From Diphasiastrum complanatum (lineage: Eukaryota > Streptophyta > Lycopodiopsida > Lycopodiales > Lycopodiaceae): DNA of 64,000 nt. Made by a program: the position numbers and the translations under genes. Below are positions 39,938 through 64,000 of the stretch, piece after piece. Each line of letters starts with the position of its first letter. Position 1 is the stretch's first letter. The stretch covers positions 39,521,827 through 39,585,826 of the forward strand of contig CM055106.1 of assembly GCA_029204225.1 (NCBI GenBank), in the 5' to 3' direction. Below the pieces are notes generated by a model that made no database searches, was not told where the DNA came from, and saw only the letters and a list, made by a program, of their open reading frames with translations.

Positions 39938-40830
39938 TTATTGAATTGGTGGTCCCTCCAATGCACGTTGTTCAGGTTTAGAGAAGGAAGGATCCATCTG
40001 TCCTGAAGTTAAATATTCTGTAATTTCCTTAGCCCATACAGGTGTAGAGTCAACTTGGAAAAAGATTGCATCTAGTAAATTATCGTTGACGCCTTGATCA
40101 GGGGTAGGAAGGTTAGGGATTCGGAATAGATGGTCTGCTAGAAAATGCTGAACTCCCTTATGAACCACGATCCTAAACTCTTCTCACAGTAATAGGATCC
40201 ATCTAGTAATACGGCCTGTGGTGCAAGTCTTGTTGATGAGATACAACAATGCTTGATGATCAGTGAAGAACGCAAAGACTTTTCCTAGAAGATAATGGCA
40301 AAACTTCTGAACCGCATATACCATTGCCAAAGCTTCACATTTGGTAGTGGTATAATTGACTTCAGTAGGTATCAATTGTCGACTAAGAAAACGGATTGGG
40401 TAGTCCTTTTTGAATTCTCCCGGTTGGGTGAGCACTGCTCCAATGGCATACTTGGATGCATTGGTATGCACATGGAATTCTTTAGAATAATCAAAAGCCC
40501 GGAGAATGGGTGCATTGGTAAGGGCTTCTTTGAGTTGATTAAAGGCGACGCATTGTTCATCCATCCATTTGGGAGCTACAACTACTTTGTAGATTAAGCG
40601 TGCTTTGTTAGCGAAATCAAAATAAAGCACCGATAGTAGTTGGCGTGGCCAAGGAAAGAGTAAACTTCACGTATCGTACACGGTTCCGGTAGATTTTGAA
40701 TGATAAGGATCTTTTCAGGGTCAGTGGCAATGCCATTTTGTGAGATAATATGTCCTAACACAATACCATGGGTTACCCAAATCTGGCATTTTTCAGGATT
40801 AAGAGAGATGTCGAAGCGTTAACATTGGAT
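39938..40830 (-). pseudogene. Ty3/gypsy RT end, RNase H and truncated 3' end
   Basis: In order on the minus strand: SLNPEKCQIWVTHGIVLGH and LPEPCTIREVYSFLGHANYY (RT C-terminus); one-base shift at about 40630; WMDEQCVAFNQLKEALTNAP, EFHVHTNASKYAIGAVLTQ, KCEALAMVYAVQKFCHYLLG and FFTDHQALLYL (RNase H; the usual DAS is NAS here); stop near 40184; then GVQHFLADHLFRIPN and a short tail ending in GPPIQ just before the polypurine tract. Integrase is absent, so the segment is internally deleted. The RT core is missing on the other side, where a truncated LTR begins. Confidence 0.85.
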
Positions 40831-40854
40831 AAAAAAAATTCGAGCACAGACAGA

Positions 40855-41328
40855 GGAGGCAAGAGGAGGCCCGAGCACCTTCCCTCAAGCTATGCACCTT
40901 CCAATGGGAACACAATGAAATGCAAGATAATCACAATAGTAGTTTTGCCTTAATCACAAAGTGTTGTTTACAATGCAAATACCTCTCCTTTTATGGCAAG
41001 GAGGGTCTTCCATAAGTGTCTACTAACTTATGGGACTAATCTGTTTCTAGCCTTTCTAGAACTTCTAACTTAGGATTCAGAACTTCAAAGTTCTTAACTT
41101 AGGAAGACTTAAAGAAAAATATTTCTAATCTTAAGTTTCCTAAGTCTAAGTTCTAAATCTAAGTTTAAGCTATTTTATTATTATTTAAGCTTCTACTCGA
41201 GGACTTACAAAACACATGCCATGGTTGAAGTTTATTGATAGATACTCATACGTGGTCTTACAAAACACATGCCACGGAGTTTTATTTCTTTCTTTTTTAT
41301 TTTCTTTGTGTTAGCACAGTTGCTAACA
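40855..41328 (-). mobile_element. Truncated third LTR joined to leader sequence
   Basis: 40876-41328 matches the last 450 bp of LTR 1 and ends CTAACA followed by its own polypurine tract (41329-41342). Its other end is fused to GAGGCAAGAGGAGGCCCGAG, a leader motif that also lies near the primer-binding site (43784-43805) and, unexpectedly, inside LTR 2 (44119-44140). It is best read as a truncated 3' LTR of the 40.9-44.6 kb element. Confidence 0.8.
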
Positions 41329-41340
41329 TTATCCCCCTCC

Positions 41341-41943
41341 TTATTGGATTGGTAGTCCCACACCAATTGATGCCTTTTCATCTTGGATCTTTTGTGCTTC
41401 TTGGAGGCGAGACTGTTGCTGTCGGGAGTGGTAGATTGTCGTGTCGATGCCCTCCATCATTTGCCACCGTAATTTGTTCAAGAAGGGCATGGGTTTGTAA
41501 TAATGGAACATACCCTGGAGAAAGTTATGGGTTTTCCATAGCTCCACCATATCAATGTGCAGGGCGGAAGTGAGTGCAGCGCGATAATAGAGCCTTGCAA
41601 CGTTGATATGGTTGTCTTGCGTTCGCAAGGGTTTATTGATATGAAGGGTGATTGGGGGTAACCCTTGATCCCAAAAACCTCTAAGTTTTGCTAGAAATGC
41701 CACCAGGCCACAATTATCCGCAAAATATCTGACGTCGCGATTAGGATTGTCATGGTGCCTCTGGTAGAATACTCGGCAGTTGGTGACCATGTCTTCGGCT
41801 AAGTTGCCGGTATCTATGCCTGTGAGCTTAGGCCAAAAGATTCTGTTCTTGACCTTGGTGGTAGGAAACGGTTCTCGCCTCGCTACTGGATAGTAATAAG
41901 GATTTGTACGCATGTAGGAGGGAGCTTCGATATACCGTGTCAT
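41341..41943 (-). CDS. Unknown 3'-terminal ORF of the LTR element, 200 aa
   Basis: An intact 200-codon frame immediately upstream of the polypurine tract, where an extra ORF would sit. It begins MTRYIEAPSYMRTNPYYY, has NRDVRYFADNCGLVAFLAK, RLYYRAALTSALHIDMVELW and ends SIGVGLPIQ. The last residues match the pol fragment's end (GPPIQ), so both copies share the same 3' terminus. I see no transmembrane segment or signal peptide, hence no env-like features. Function is unknown; it may be a captured or non-autonomous element gene. Confidence 0.5.
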   Translation of the reverse strand: MTRYIEAPSYMRTNPYYYPVARREPFPTTKVKNRIFWPKLTGIDTGNLAEDMVTNCRVFYQRHHDNPNRDVRYFADNCGLVAFLAKLRGFWDQGLPPITLHINKPLRTQDNHINVARLYYRAALTSALHIDMVELWKTHNFLQGMFHYYKPMPFLNKLRWQMMEGIDTTIYHSRQQQSRLQEAQKIQDEKASIGVGLPIQ

Positions 41944-42432
41944 TGAGGTCTTACTTTGCAGGAAGAGTTGATGATGTCAGAGAGGTTGTGGATCCAGGAG
42001 TTTGATTGCTTCTTTATGTGTTTTACTCTGGTCTAGATCTGGCAGTATGTAGCCACCTCGCTCTTTTGTTGTTGGATATTTCTTGGCAAACTCCTGAGAG
42101 GTGCGCAACTCCTTGCTCGGTTCTAGGGACGTGATTCTGTGCCGAATGGTTGGGGCTTCAGAGGCAATCTCGTGTTGAATTTGGGGATCGGGTTCAGGAG
42201 AGAGAGGAGGTGAGGGGTTAGCTTTAGCAATTCTTTGTGACTCAGGAGAAAATTGTCGTGGAATGAAAGGGGGGTTAGTGGTGTCGAGAGGGTTAGAAGC
42301 GGTGGAAGGAAAAAGATAATGTTGGGAACTGGTACTCCCAGAGCCTGATGGATTGATTAGTGTTTGAGCTTCTTGCCCTAGGGGTTGGCCACTGTCCCCC
42401 TAGAGTGCCGAATAGATTGTATTGGAGCTCAT

Positions 42433-42975
42433 TCACCAACCATACGACTTTTTGAGAAAATCAGGAGCAGGGCTAGACGGAGGTGTATGAAAAGCAGGTG
42501 GAGGTGATTGTGGATTGAGGGATACAAGAGGTGGGGAGATACTACATGGCAGAGATGTTTGGATTGGGTTAGTGATAACAGTGGTTGATGGAAGTGCACT
42601 TAGTAATTGTAATGCAAAATCATCTACGTTGACTGTGGAATCAAGTAGGGTGGAGATTTGTACAAGTGAGGGCTTTTGTGGAAGTGTGGAAGTGAAGCCC
42701 GTGTTGAGAGTTAGTGAGGGTGTGGAGGTGGCAGTAAATGGTGGGGGTGGTGGTGGGAGTGTGAGAGCAAGTGATGGAGAGGAGATTGTCTGTGTGGACG
42801 GAATCATGCCCATAGGATCAGAGCCGGAAGTGTCTGCCGTCCTGGAGCTGCCTGCTGCTGCCACTACTGCTTGTCTGCGTTGCTGGGCTTGGTGAAGTAA
42901 GGTCGTCTGCTGCTCTAGGACCTCCTTTGGGACTTGAGATGGTTTAAGCCTCCCTCCAGATTCAGCATATTCCAC
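42433..42975 (-). other. Pro/Ser/Thr-rich open frame, possible gag C-terminal region
   Basis: A 180-codon frame of low complexity with Gln/Ala (TTLLHQAQQRRQAVVAAAG) then Pro/Ser/Thr-rich sequence. It follows the gag region on the same strand. It may be a disordered gag tail or a separate non-autonomous ORF. No domain. Confidence 0.35.
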
Positions 42976-43058
42976 CCCGATGTTGCTGGATAGAATGTCA
43001 TGAGGGACATCGGCTTCTGTGTTGATGGCCTTCCCTTTCTGCTTCTTAGTAGGTGGGG

Positions 43059-43800
43059 CTAGTGAGACCGGTTCAGCTGTTGTGGAGGGTAAGGGCGGTA
43101 AGCTCGATAGATGGTGGGTCTAGTGGCTGCTGGGAAATGGTTTCGCAGTCGAGGGCATTGATTAGCAATGTGATGTTGTGAGAAGATTGGACACCAGACA
43201 TTTTCCCTTGTTGGAAAGGATTTCTCAGCAACCTGTTTCATGGCGGTTTGGAAATCGGCAGTGAGTTTATCCATATGAGATTGTTGAACTTTTTGCCAGG
43301 TTTCCATTTGATGTAGAAGTTTAGAAGATTGAGCAATATTGTCAGACTTCGTGTGATTAGGACGGTCCGAATTCTTAGATTTCTTTTCACGATGGTCAAA
43401 GTCATCATCAGAAACTTCGTCTTCCTCACGGATTGCATCGGTCATCACATCTTTTAAGTTGATCATAAAAGTCAACTGGTTTGAATTCACGGCGGATGTT
43501 TTTAGGCAATCCAACTAAGAACAAGTTTTATGGCCATATGTTCGGTGATATTTTCATCAACACATTCTACTTTGAGATGTTTAAAACACTCAATGTAGTT
43601 TCGAACAGACTCTTCGCGACGCATCTTGATGTGGGTAATTGAATGAATGGGCTCTAAGTCAGTTTGGATGGTTTGAAATGCTTGATGAGAGCGTTCTTGA
43701 GGGTGGTCCAAGAAGCAAGATCAGGAGCTTCGAGATTCAAGTACCATTCCTTGGTGGTTCCATAGAGTACTATGGAACTTAGAGAGACAAGAGGAGGCCC
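43059..43800 (-). pseudogene. Retrotransposon gag with frame breaks
   Basis: From about 43800 down: TKEWYLNLEAPDLASWTTLK, a gag-type W--L segment; then REESVRNYIECFKHLKVECV and ENITEHMAIKLVL; after shifts and stops, a charged stretch EEDEVSDDDFDHREKKSKN and a degenerate zinc knuckle (WCPIFSQHHIANQCPRL). The N-terminal part and leader are deleted, because this frame begins only about 20-60 bp from the primer-binding site. Confidence 0.65.
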
Positions 43801-43803
43801 GAG

Positions 43804-43821
43804 CAACGACAACGACGCCAA
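43804..43821 (-). other. Primer-binding site
   Basis: On the minus strand TGGCGTCGTTGTCGTTGC directly follows the 5' LTR. It resembles the tRNA-Asp-type site TGGCGCCGTTGCCGGGG used by some plant gypsy elements, with several changes. Confidence 0.6.
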
Positions 43822-44591
43822 TGCTGGAAGTATTTCTAGTTTACGCGATTGCTAGATCTACTTACGAGTGTAGTATAGGGATGTAGAGATTCGTCCACTT
43901 TTTAAGTTTCTACAACAAGCTTCAACAGAATACGGAAAGAATTAACATGAATGAGAACACTAAGGCTTACCCAACTAGTGCCCGTAACAGAAATAAAGCT
44001 AATTAATGACAACAATAAAACCCAACTAGCAAGATTACTAATCCTACGTAACACCCAAAGGGAGATACTATAAGCAATAAACACTTAAAACCATGCCACA
44101 ATTAAAGGCCAATGAAAAGAGGCAAGAGGAGGCCCGAGCACCTTCCCTCAAGCTATGCACCTTCTAATGGGAACACAATGAAATGCAAGATTATCACAAT
44201 AGTGATTTTGCCTTAATCACAAAGTGTTGTTTACAATGCAAATACCTCTCCTTTTATGGCAAGGAGGGTCTTCCATATGTGTCTACTAACTTATGGGACT
44301 AATCTGTTTCTAGCCTTTCTAGAACTTCTAACTTAGGATTCAGAACTTCAAAGTTCTTAACTTAAGAAAACTTAAAATAAAATATTTCTAATCTTAAGTT
44401 TCCTAAGTCTAAGTTCTAAATCTAAGTTTAAGCTATTTTATTATTATTTAAGCTTCTACTCATGGACTTACAAAACACATGTCATGGTTGAAGTTTATTG
44501 ATAGATACTCATACGTGGTCTTACAAAACACATGCCACGGAGTTTTATTTGTTTCTTTTTTATTTTCTCTGTGTTAGCACAGTTGCTAACA
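43822..44591 (-). mobile_element. LTR 2 (5' LTR)
   Basis: A 770-bp LTR starting TGCTGG (one change from TGTTGG) and ending CTAACA. It is highly similar to LTR 1, but lacks a short segment near 44021 and carries the leader motif at 44119-44140. No matching 5-bp target duplication was found between 39147-39151 and 44592-44596. Confidence 0.88.
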
Positions 44592-44628
44592 ACAATCTCT
44601 CTATAACCTCTCTCTGTCTCCACCATCG

Positions 44629-44632
<4 letters not shown>

Positions 44633-44691
<59 letters not shown>
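44633..44691 (+). repeat. (CT)n microsatellite
   Basis: CT tract about 40 bp beyond LTR 2, inside leader-like pyrimidine-rich sequence. Confidence 0.97.
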
Positions 44692-44697
<6 letters not shown>

Positions 44698-46572
44698 TCT
44701 TTCTCCAACTTTCGTTTCCTTTTGTAAAATCAACGGGTTTGCCCTTCAACCAAATTTAACTGCACTTCAAATACGATTTAGGGCAAACCTGGACCAATAA
44801 AAAGCTCCGAATCACGTTTTCTCCACAACAGCCTACATTCTCTCCCCCTGAGGATTATTACATGTTTGCCTAGCATTTTTTAAGTTTTGAAGCCCTAGTT
44901 TTGGATTAGGGTCTATTTGCTATTGCATTGTCATAAATTTTTCACAAACTTTTTTCCAACCAGGTTTGTAAACATAACTAGTTTACTTCAAAATTTCCTT
45001 ATAGGATAAATGTGCAAAGCCCACATGTCTATGCTCTATTAGTAACTGACATGTGTCGATCACTTGTAGTTAGGATTTTTGAAGAAATCTTGAATAGTAG
45101 TATGGACCAATTAAAACGCGTAAAGTGTGTTGGTCTGTCACTACCTAGATCAGGTTTTTCTCTCACACCCTCCTTTCTATCCATAGTCCCCCTTAGTTAA
45201 TTAGGGTTTTACGCCCATTTTCTTGTTCAATTTTATCTCCAAGACTCTAATTCTCCACTCATCCAGTTTCTTCATAAAATAAAGGATTCGCTCGAAAGAT
45301 TACTTCACATCCTTGAGGATGATCAAGTCTTGAAAAGGTTGCCTTCTTTTGACAGATTATAAGTTCCCTAGAATATGCTAATACAAAGTTGTCAACAAAC
45401 CTCCCATAAAAGGTTGAACCTCACATTATGAACCTTAAAAGTGACCTCACCTTCTTCTTTTTTGCATATTATGAAATTTGATAGTGACCTCACTAATTTT
45501 TTTGGCATATTATGAATCCTAAAGTCCATAAAAGGTAAGAAATTTGAGGAGAGAGTATGGCCCATAAAGATGCATAAGTGAGGCCCTTAAAACATTTTGG
45601 ACAATAAAAAAGGGTCTTCCTTGCCACCTTTAATGATTGGAAAAGATCCTTTTAGCTTTTTGTGAGTTTTACATTTCAATGACCGTTCATTTATGGCAAA
45701 GCCGTTACGTTTACTATTGTTTTTACCATGTGCAAAGGTCAAAGGACCAATCCCTAATACATGAAAGTGCACCACCTTCATAAGCAAGTTGATTTTGTTT
45801 CAGTGTTTCTTATGGGTCAATTGTGTCTCTTCCATAGAGGATTGCAAATAACCACTTGCCATATTCCAGAAAGAATTCAATGGGGTTGGCTCAATTGGTT
45901 GCCTTGGCATCCAAAGTTTCTCTGGTCCAAGGTTCACTCCCTCTTGGAAACCCAGATGCTTGTTCCATAAAAGGGGTGGGGGGTTCAATGTGGACCAATC
46001 ATAAATTCACATCACGTTAAGTTTGTCATTGCCCATGTTATTCACTCTCACTTGTAGTTATTAATTATGGCTAATGACTAGTCAATTTTTACCATGTGGA
46101 GACATTTATTTCAGTTTGCTATAAACCACATATTTCTGCATACGGTCACATGAACGTGATTAGCACAACTACTTCGTAGTTCTCAATTACATCAAAAAGT
46201 TGTCACTCTTATATGAGATAAAACCTTACATATGTGTCGCCCCTATAAGACTTTGCATACAATAATAGTACGTCTACATTTCATATCCATCATCTTCCTT
46301 ATACGTAAAAGTTTATATAGGAAAATACTTGGTGCAATTTTTCCCACTCATTTTATTAGCATTTATGTTCATGTACCAAGCATAATGCCCAAATCATGGT
46401 AAAGCATGGATTATGTTCTTTTCTTAGCACCTAAAAAGAAGATTCAAATGAAATTTGCTAGTGTTGGGTGGTTATAGTATTTTTATGATACCCATTGGTT
46501 CCATTTTTTATGACGTTCCTTTAACCATATATAACTACCAATTTCGGTCGTTTGAAAACCTCCTGTGCTCAT
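44692..46572. other. Intergenic, no gene seen
   Basis: No supported coding frame. Small repeats of CATATTATGAA and GTGACCTCAC occur at 45425-45530. Confidence 0.55.
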
Positions 46573-46662
46573 TTATCTGCCAAATATTAATATCGTTAAA
46601 TATCTTAATACGTGTCGTTACCTGCCAAATATTAATATCGTCAAATATCTTAATACGTGTCG
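46573..46662 (+). repeat. 45-bp tandem duplication
   Basis: Two near-identical units containing CTGCCAAATATTAATATCGT and AATATCTTAATACGTGTCG. Confidence 0.9.
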
Positions 46663-46949
46663 GGCCTGCTATCAAAAGGTGTCAATATGGGTATGAACCA
46701 AACCTATATTCATTGATCTCAATAACAACCGTTTCCCTCATAAATAAAAATATAATACCCATATTGATACCCTCTATTCGTAAATGAACTTCTGTTATAC
46801 CCAACAAACACTAGTATTAAAGACGAGCAAAGTCCAAGCAATTTGCCTCTGCTTTGGAACATGATTAGGCCCACACTAGACCGAGGGCAAGAAAGGCATC
46901 ATCTAGGGGGTTTAGAGCACATCCCCATGGATTTGGAGCACGTCACCAT

Positions 46950-47195
46950 TTTGTTATTCCATTGCTAAGGCCGTTGGAGGGTGGGTAGAAGGGTCCTTTA
47001 AAGCCATTCTTCACTGGAGCAAGCTTGTCATCTTCACGGGTTCATTATTCCACTGCTAAGACCGTTGAAAGGGTGGGTAGAAGGGTCCTCTAAAGCCATT
47101 CTTCACGGTTCATTATTCCACTGCTAAGGCCGTTGAGAGGGTGGGTAGAAGGGTCCTCTAAAGCCATTCTTCACTCGAGCAAGCTTGTCATCTTT
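46950..47195 (+). repeat. Three-copy local repeat upstream of the Ca2+-ATPase gene
   Basis: Copies at about 46953, 47043 and 47107 share TTATTCCACTGCTAAGRCCG, GGGTGGGTAGAAGGGTCC and AAAGCCATTCTTCAC. The first and third also carry GAGCAAGCTTGTCATCTT. Confidence 0.88.
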
Positions 47196-47309
47196 TGCTC
47201 GGGGACATAACTTTCCCATGGATGTAGAGATGGAATTCCTATTTATGGGCTCTTCACCTAAAATTATAATATGATTTTTATTTATTCTGACTTTATATTC
47301 ACCCCTTTT

Positions 47310-48596
47310 GCCCTTTTTTTTAGGGTACTCCAAAACCCTAATTCAGCCTTGCCCTTTGCCTTTCCTGCTTTCTCTTCCTCCGCCTTTCCGCGCAATAGCG
47401 AGAGGAGGATCCTGACGTCTTTCCTTCTGCTTCCTCGCACTAGCGATGGTGGATCTTGCATTTTGGCTTGCTTCTCAGCCACTACTGTCTTGTCCTGTAC
47501 CAGAAATATGGTATTCTTCTCTTAGACAATTGTAAATGATGGAACATGCAGGCTTTCGAAGGTCATACACAGAACTCAGGATTGTTAAATGCATTGGTGA
47601 GTGTACTTTTTTCTTGTTCTTCTTCGTTTTGCTGCAATTCAATCCTCAAGCTGTCCGTCTTTGAAGATGATACTATAATGAATATTGCTTGCCAAATTCA
47701 GAATTGTTTGGTCGATTGAGTCTTGTTTGCCGGATTCAGTCTTGTATGATTGCCTTCGGCTGTGGCGACTGCAAGATAGGTGTAGATGAATCGCCAGATT
47801 TTGTGTCGCGGCGTCCATAATCCATTCGGTCTTTTCAATTCTCTTCTCTGATTGCGCTGTTGCGCTGTGGTCGCTTCATTATTTCGATCTTGAGTCGACG
47901 AACTTTTCTTGTTTCAAATCATTACTATGTTGTACAATCAAAATGCGTTGCATACAGTTTTGACAATTGTAAGAGCGCCACAGAGGATTGAAATCTCTTC
48001 CATTCGGTAGATATATATTTTGGTTGCAAAACAGGTGTTGAAGAATCCTCAGTTTTTCTGTTGTGACTTCGTGGATCCGTTCGTCGTTTTCAGTTTTCTC
48101 TTTTGATGCGGTGTGGTCGCCTAACTAACGCTTTTTTAATGATGATTTGACAAATATTCCTTACTTCATTGGTTATTATTGTGTGCAATGAAAAGTCGTT
48201 GGATGTAGAGAATCTTGCAGATTTGATGTTGATTCAACATATTCTCCTTGCTTCATAAATTATTCTGGTGTGCAATGAAAAGTCGTTGGATGTAGAGGCG
48301 GTCAGACAGTTTCAGAGGATTGAAATATCTTCCATTGCTCGCTATCTCTCGATTCTTGTTGACGCCTCATTAGTCCCTTGACACAGAGGCGATAATTGTC
48401 ACAACGCCACAGAGTATTTAAATCTCTTCCATTTAATAGACATATTTTGCCTAGCTTCACCATCTCTTGATTCTCCATCTCATTTTTTCAGCACAATATG
48501 CAGATAGCCCCTTGTGATTCGTTTTCTTACAAGAAGTGTCATAATCAATTGCGACAATAGAATCCTGCTGTCAGTATATGCAAAGCTGTTAAAAAA
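47310..48596 (+). promoter_or_regulatory. Promoter, 5' leader and leader intron(s) of the Ca2+-ATPase gene
   Basis: AAAACCCTAATTC at about 47331 is telo-box-like and precedes a pyrimidine-rich stretch. A likely non-coding exon ends at GGTATTC near 47511. Another, 47552-47596, lies between TGCAG and GTGAGT. The leader intron then runs toward the ATG at 48597; CTGTCAG at about 48572 is a candidate acceptor. Inside it, a unit of about 87 bp is duplicated (48156-48300; shared TGTGCAATGAAAAGTCGTTG), and GCCACAGAG…ATCTCTTCCATT motifs recur at about 47978-48007 and 48402-48432. Exon borders here are inferred. Confidence 0.5.
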
Positions 48597-62822
<14,226 letters not shown>

Positions 62823-64000
62823 TCCCATATTTTGTTCACGGGCAATGCCCTGTAGCCATTTATGGTTTTTGGTGTATTATGATTGTACCTTACTATTTTC
62901 ACATATGAGCTTGAGGATAAAATGCAAAAAGAGAATGTGCTGTGAACAAATATGTGCTCTTCTCCATAAGATAAAGTGAATCCTTAATACCTCTAGAAAG
63001 CTAGAGGGTATGCAGGTGACTTTGGTCAACGGATCGATTTTAGCAAAACTTACAAAAGGGGAAGAAGCCATTGGCTTCTATGTTCCCTCTTTGGATGCAG
63101 ATGCCACCCCCTTGGAAAGAGTTCAATTTTCTGGCTTTTTGTTCTATAATCTGCAAGCAACAGAAAGTCACAGCCATATATCCTATACAAGGTCAACTGC
63201 TTGTACATTCTTACAACATAGCTGAAGCCAAATTTTGAGAAAGATATCCTTACATCAATTTTACTTGGTATTGGAAGCAATGAATTATTTGGTCTCCTCT
63301 CCAAAACCAAAACAGGTAATGCTGTACTCAATGTTGTTCATGTTGAAAGGCTAATTAATTGCAATTTTTTATTCTGAGAATGCTAGCAATTAACTATTCA
63401 TGCATTATCAGAAAACTAGTCCTTGTCAGACTATAAAGAACATTATTTTCTGAATAAATGTGCTTTTAAATAGTTCCTTTTACATTTTCAACTGCCAAAG
63501 CATGTTGCCTCCAAACGATCAAAAGTGGATGTTCTAGAAAGATCATGCAGATAGAATAAGCCAAAATCTTCTTCTATCCCATTCACTGTCAAAGTGAGAC
63601 AAGCTGCTGACTCTATTTCAACTTCTCGAATTAAAGTTTTCAGCTACACATTGAATTGTCATGTAGACGTCATGTGCCACTAGCTAGAAAGTTGGCTTTC
63701 TCCCACGTCTTGATTGTCTAGTTGGGTTCAAGATTTAGATAAAAAATCACCTGCATTTTGCATGTGAATAGATTGCCATACAAGATGTTATCTACGAAGA
63801 TTTAGGGAAGTATTAAAAAAAAAATTCTACAAAGAATCTATACTGGAATTTAATCAACACCCACAGATATTTTAGGAGAAACTTTGAAAAATATCCTACT
63901 TACGTCTAGTATGTCTTGCTATAAAAGAAGGTACTGTTTTTATATTCATCAAAAATTTAAATGTGCATTTGCGGATGATGAATAACCACCTTCAACCTTT
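62823..64000 (+). other. 3' UTR and downstream flank of the Ca2+-ATPase gene
   Basis: Probable 3' UTR; AATAAA-like signals include GAATAAATGTG at about 63450. No further gene, repeat or RNA gene is recognisable up to the window edge. Confidence 0.55.

Noticed and set aside
42515-42895. Plus-strand Gly/Val-rich frame
   Set aside because: It is the antisense shadow of the Pro/Ser/Thr-rich minus-strand frame of the LTR element.

Overview
The window looks like nuclear DNA from a land plant with a large, repeat-rich genome. The evidence is a plant-type ER Ca2+-ATPase (ECA family) and a cytosolic ribosomal protein eS10 gene, both split by canonical GT-AG introns. Telo-box-like promoter elements, many Ty3/gypsy and Ty1/copia relics, a LINE tail and very long (CT)n tracts fit the same picture. 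A fern or another large-genome non-flowering plant is my guess, but the sequence does not settle it.

Layout. 1-3,170: hairpin-rich repeats and microsatellites. 3,176-3,955: an intronless two-RRM hnRNP F/H-like reading frame with no ATG of its own. 5,170-7,060: an unrecognised frame and a broken gypsy gag (minus). 8,130-8,580: a cluster of 16-bp palindromes. 8,680-10,160: a dispersed repeat ending in (CT)n, with a second copy at 33,030-34,730. 10,400-13,040: copia relics. 13,620-18,890: a block holding a C48 (Ulp1-like) protease pseudogene and two further intron-containing genes I cannot identify; this is the best candidate for an undescribed mobile element. 20,400-27,400: copia and LINE fragments, a possible CACTA-type region, a short LEA-like frame and a DUF4283-like fragment.

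28,184-31,000 (minus) is the eS10 gene, five coding exons encoding about 186 aa. 36,261-37,190 is a four-copy tandem repeat. 38,790-39,151 resembles a CT-rich gene leader. It is cut off by 5.4 kb of composite LTR retrotransposon (39,152-44,591, minus) with two full LTRs, a third truncated LTR, gag, RT/RNase H and an unknown 3' ORF.

47,300-62,822 (plus) is the complete ECA-type Ca2+-ATPase gene. Eight coding exons give about 1,056 aa with all catalytic motifs and a KxKxx ER-retrieval tail. Its 7.6-kb intron 5 (53,632-61,267) contains a plus-strand chromovirus and a minus-strand gypsy meeting at one shared LTR, plus a copia gag fragment and a copia-type LTR.

Only the Ca2+-ATPase and eS10 genes look fully intact. 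The RRM frame is open but may be a retrocopy, and the LEA-like frame is short. No pathway or operon-like cooperation is implied; these are independent housekeeping genes in a sea of transposable elements. Every assignment is by eye from motifs and reading frames; no search was run.
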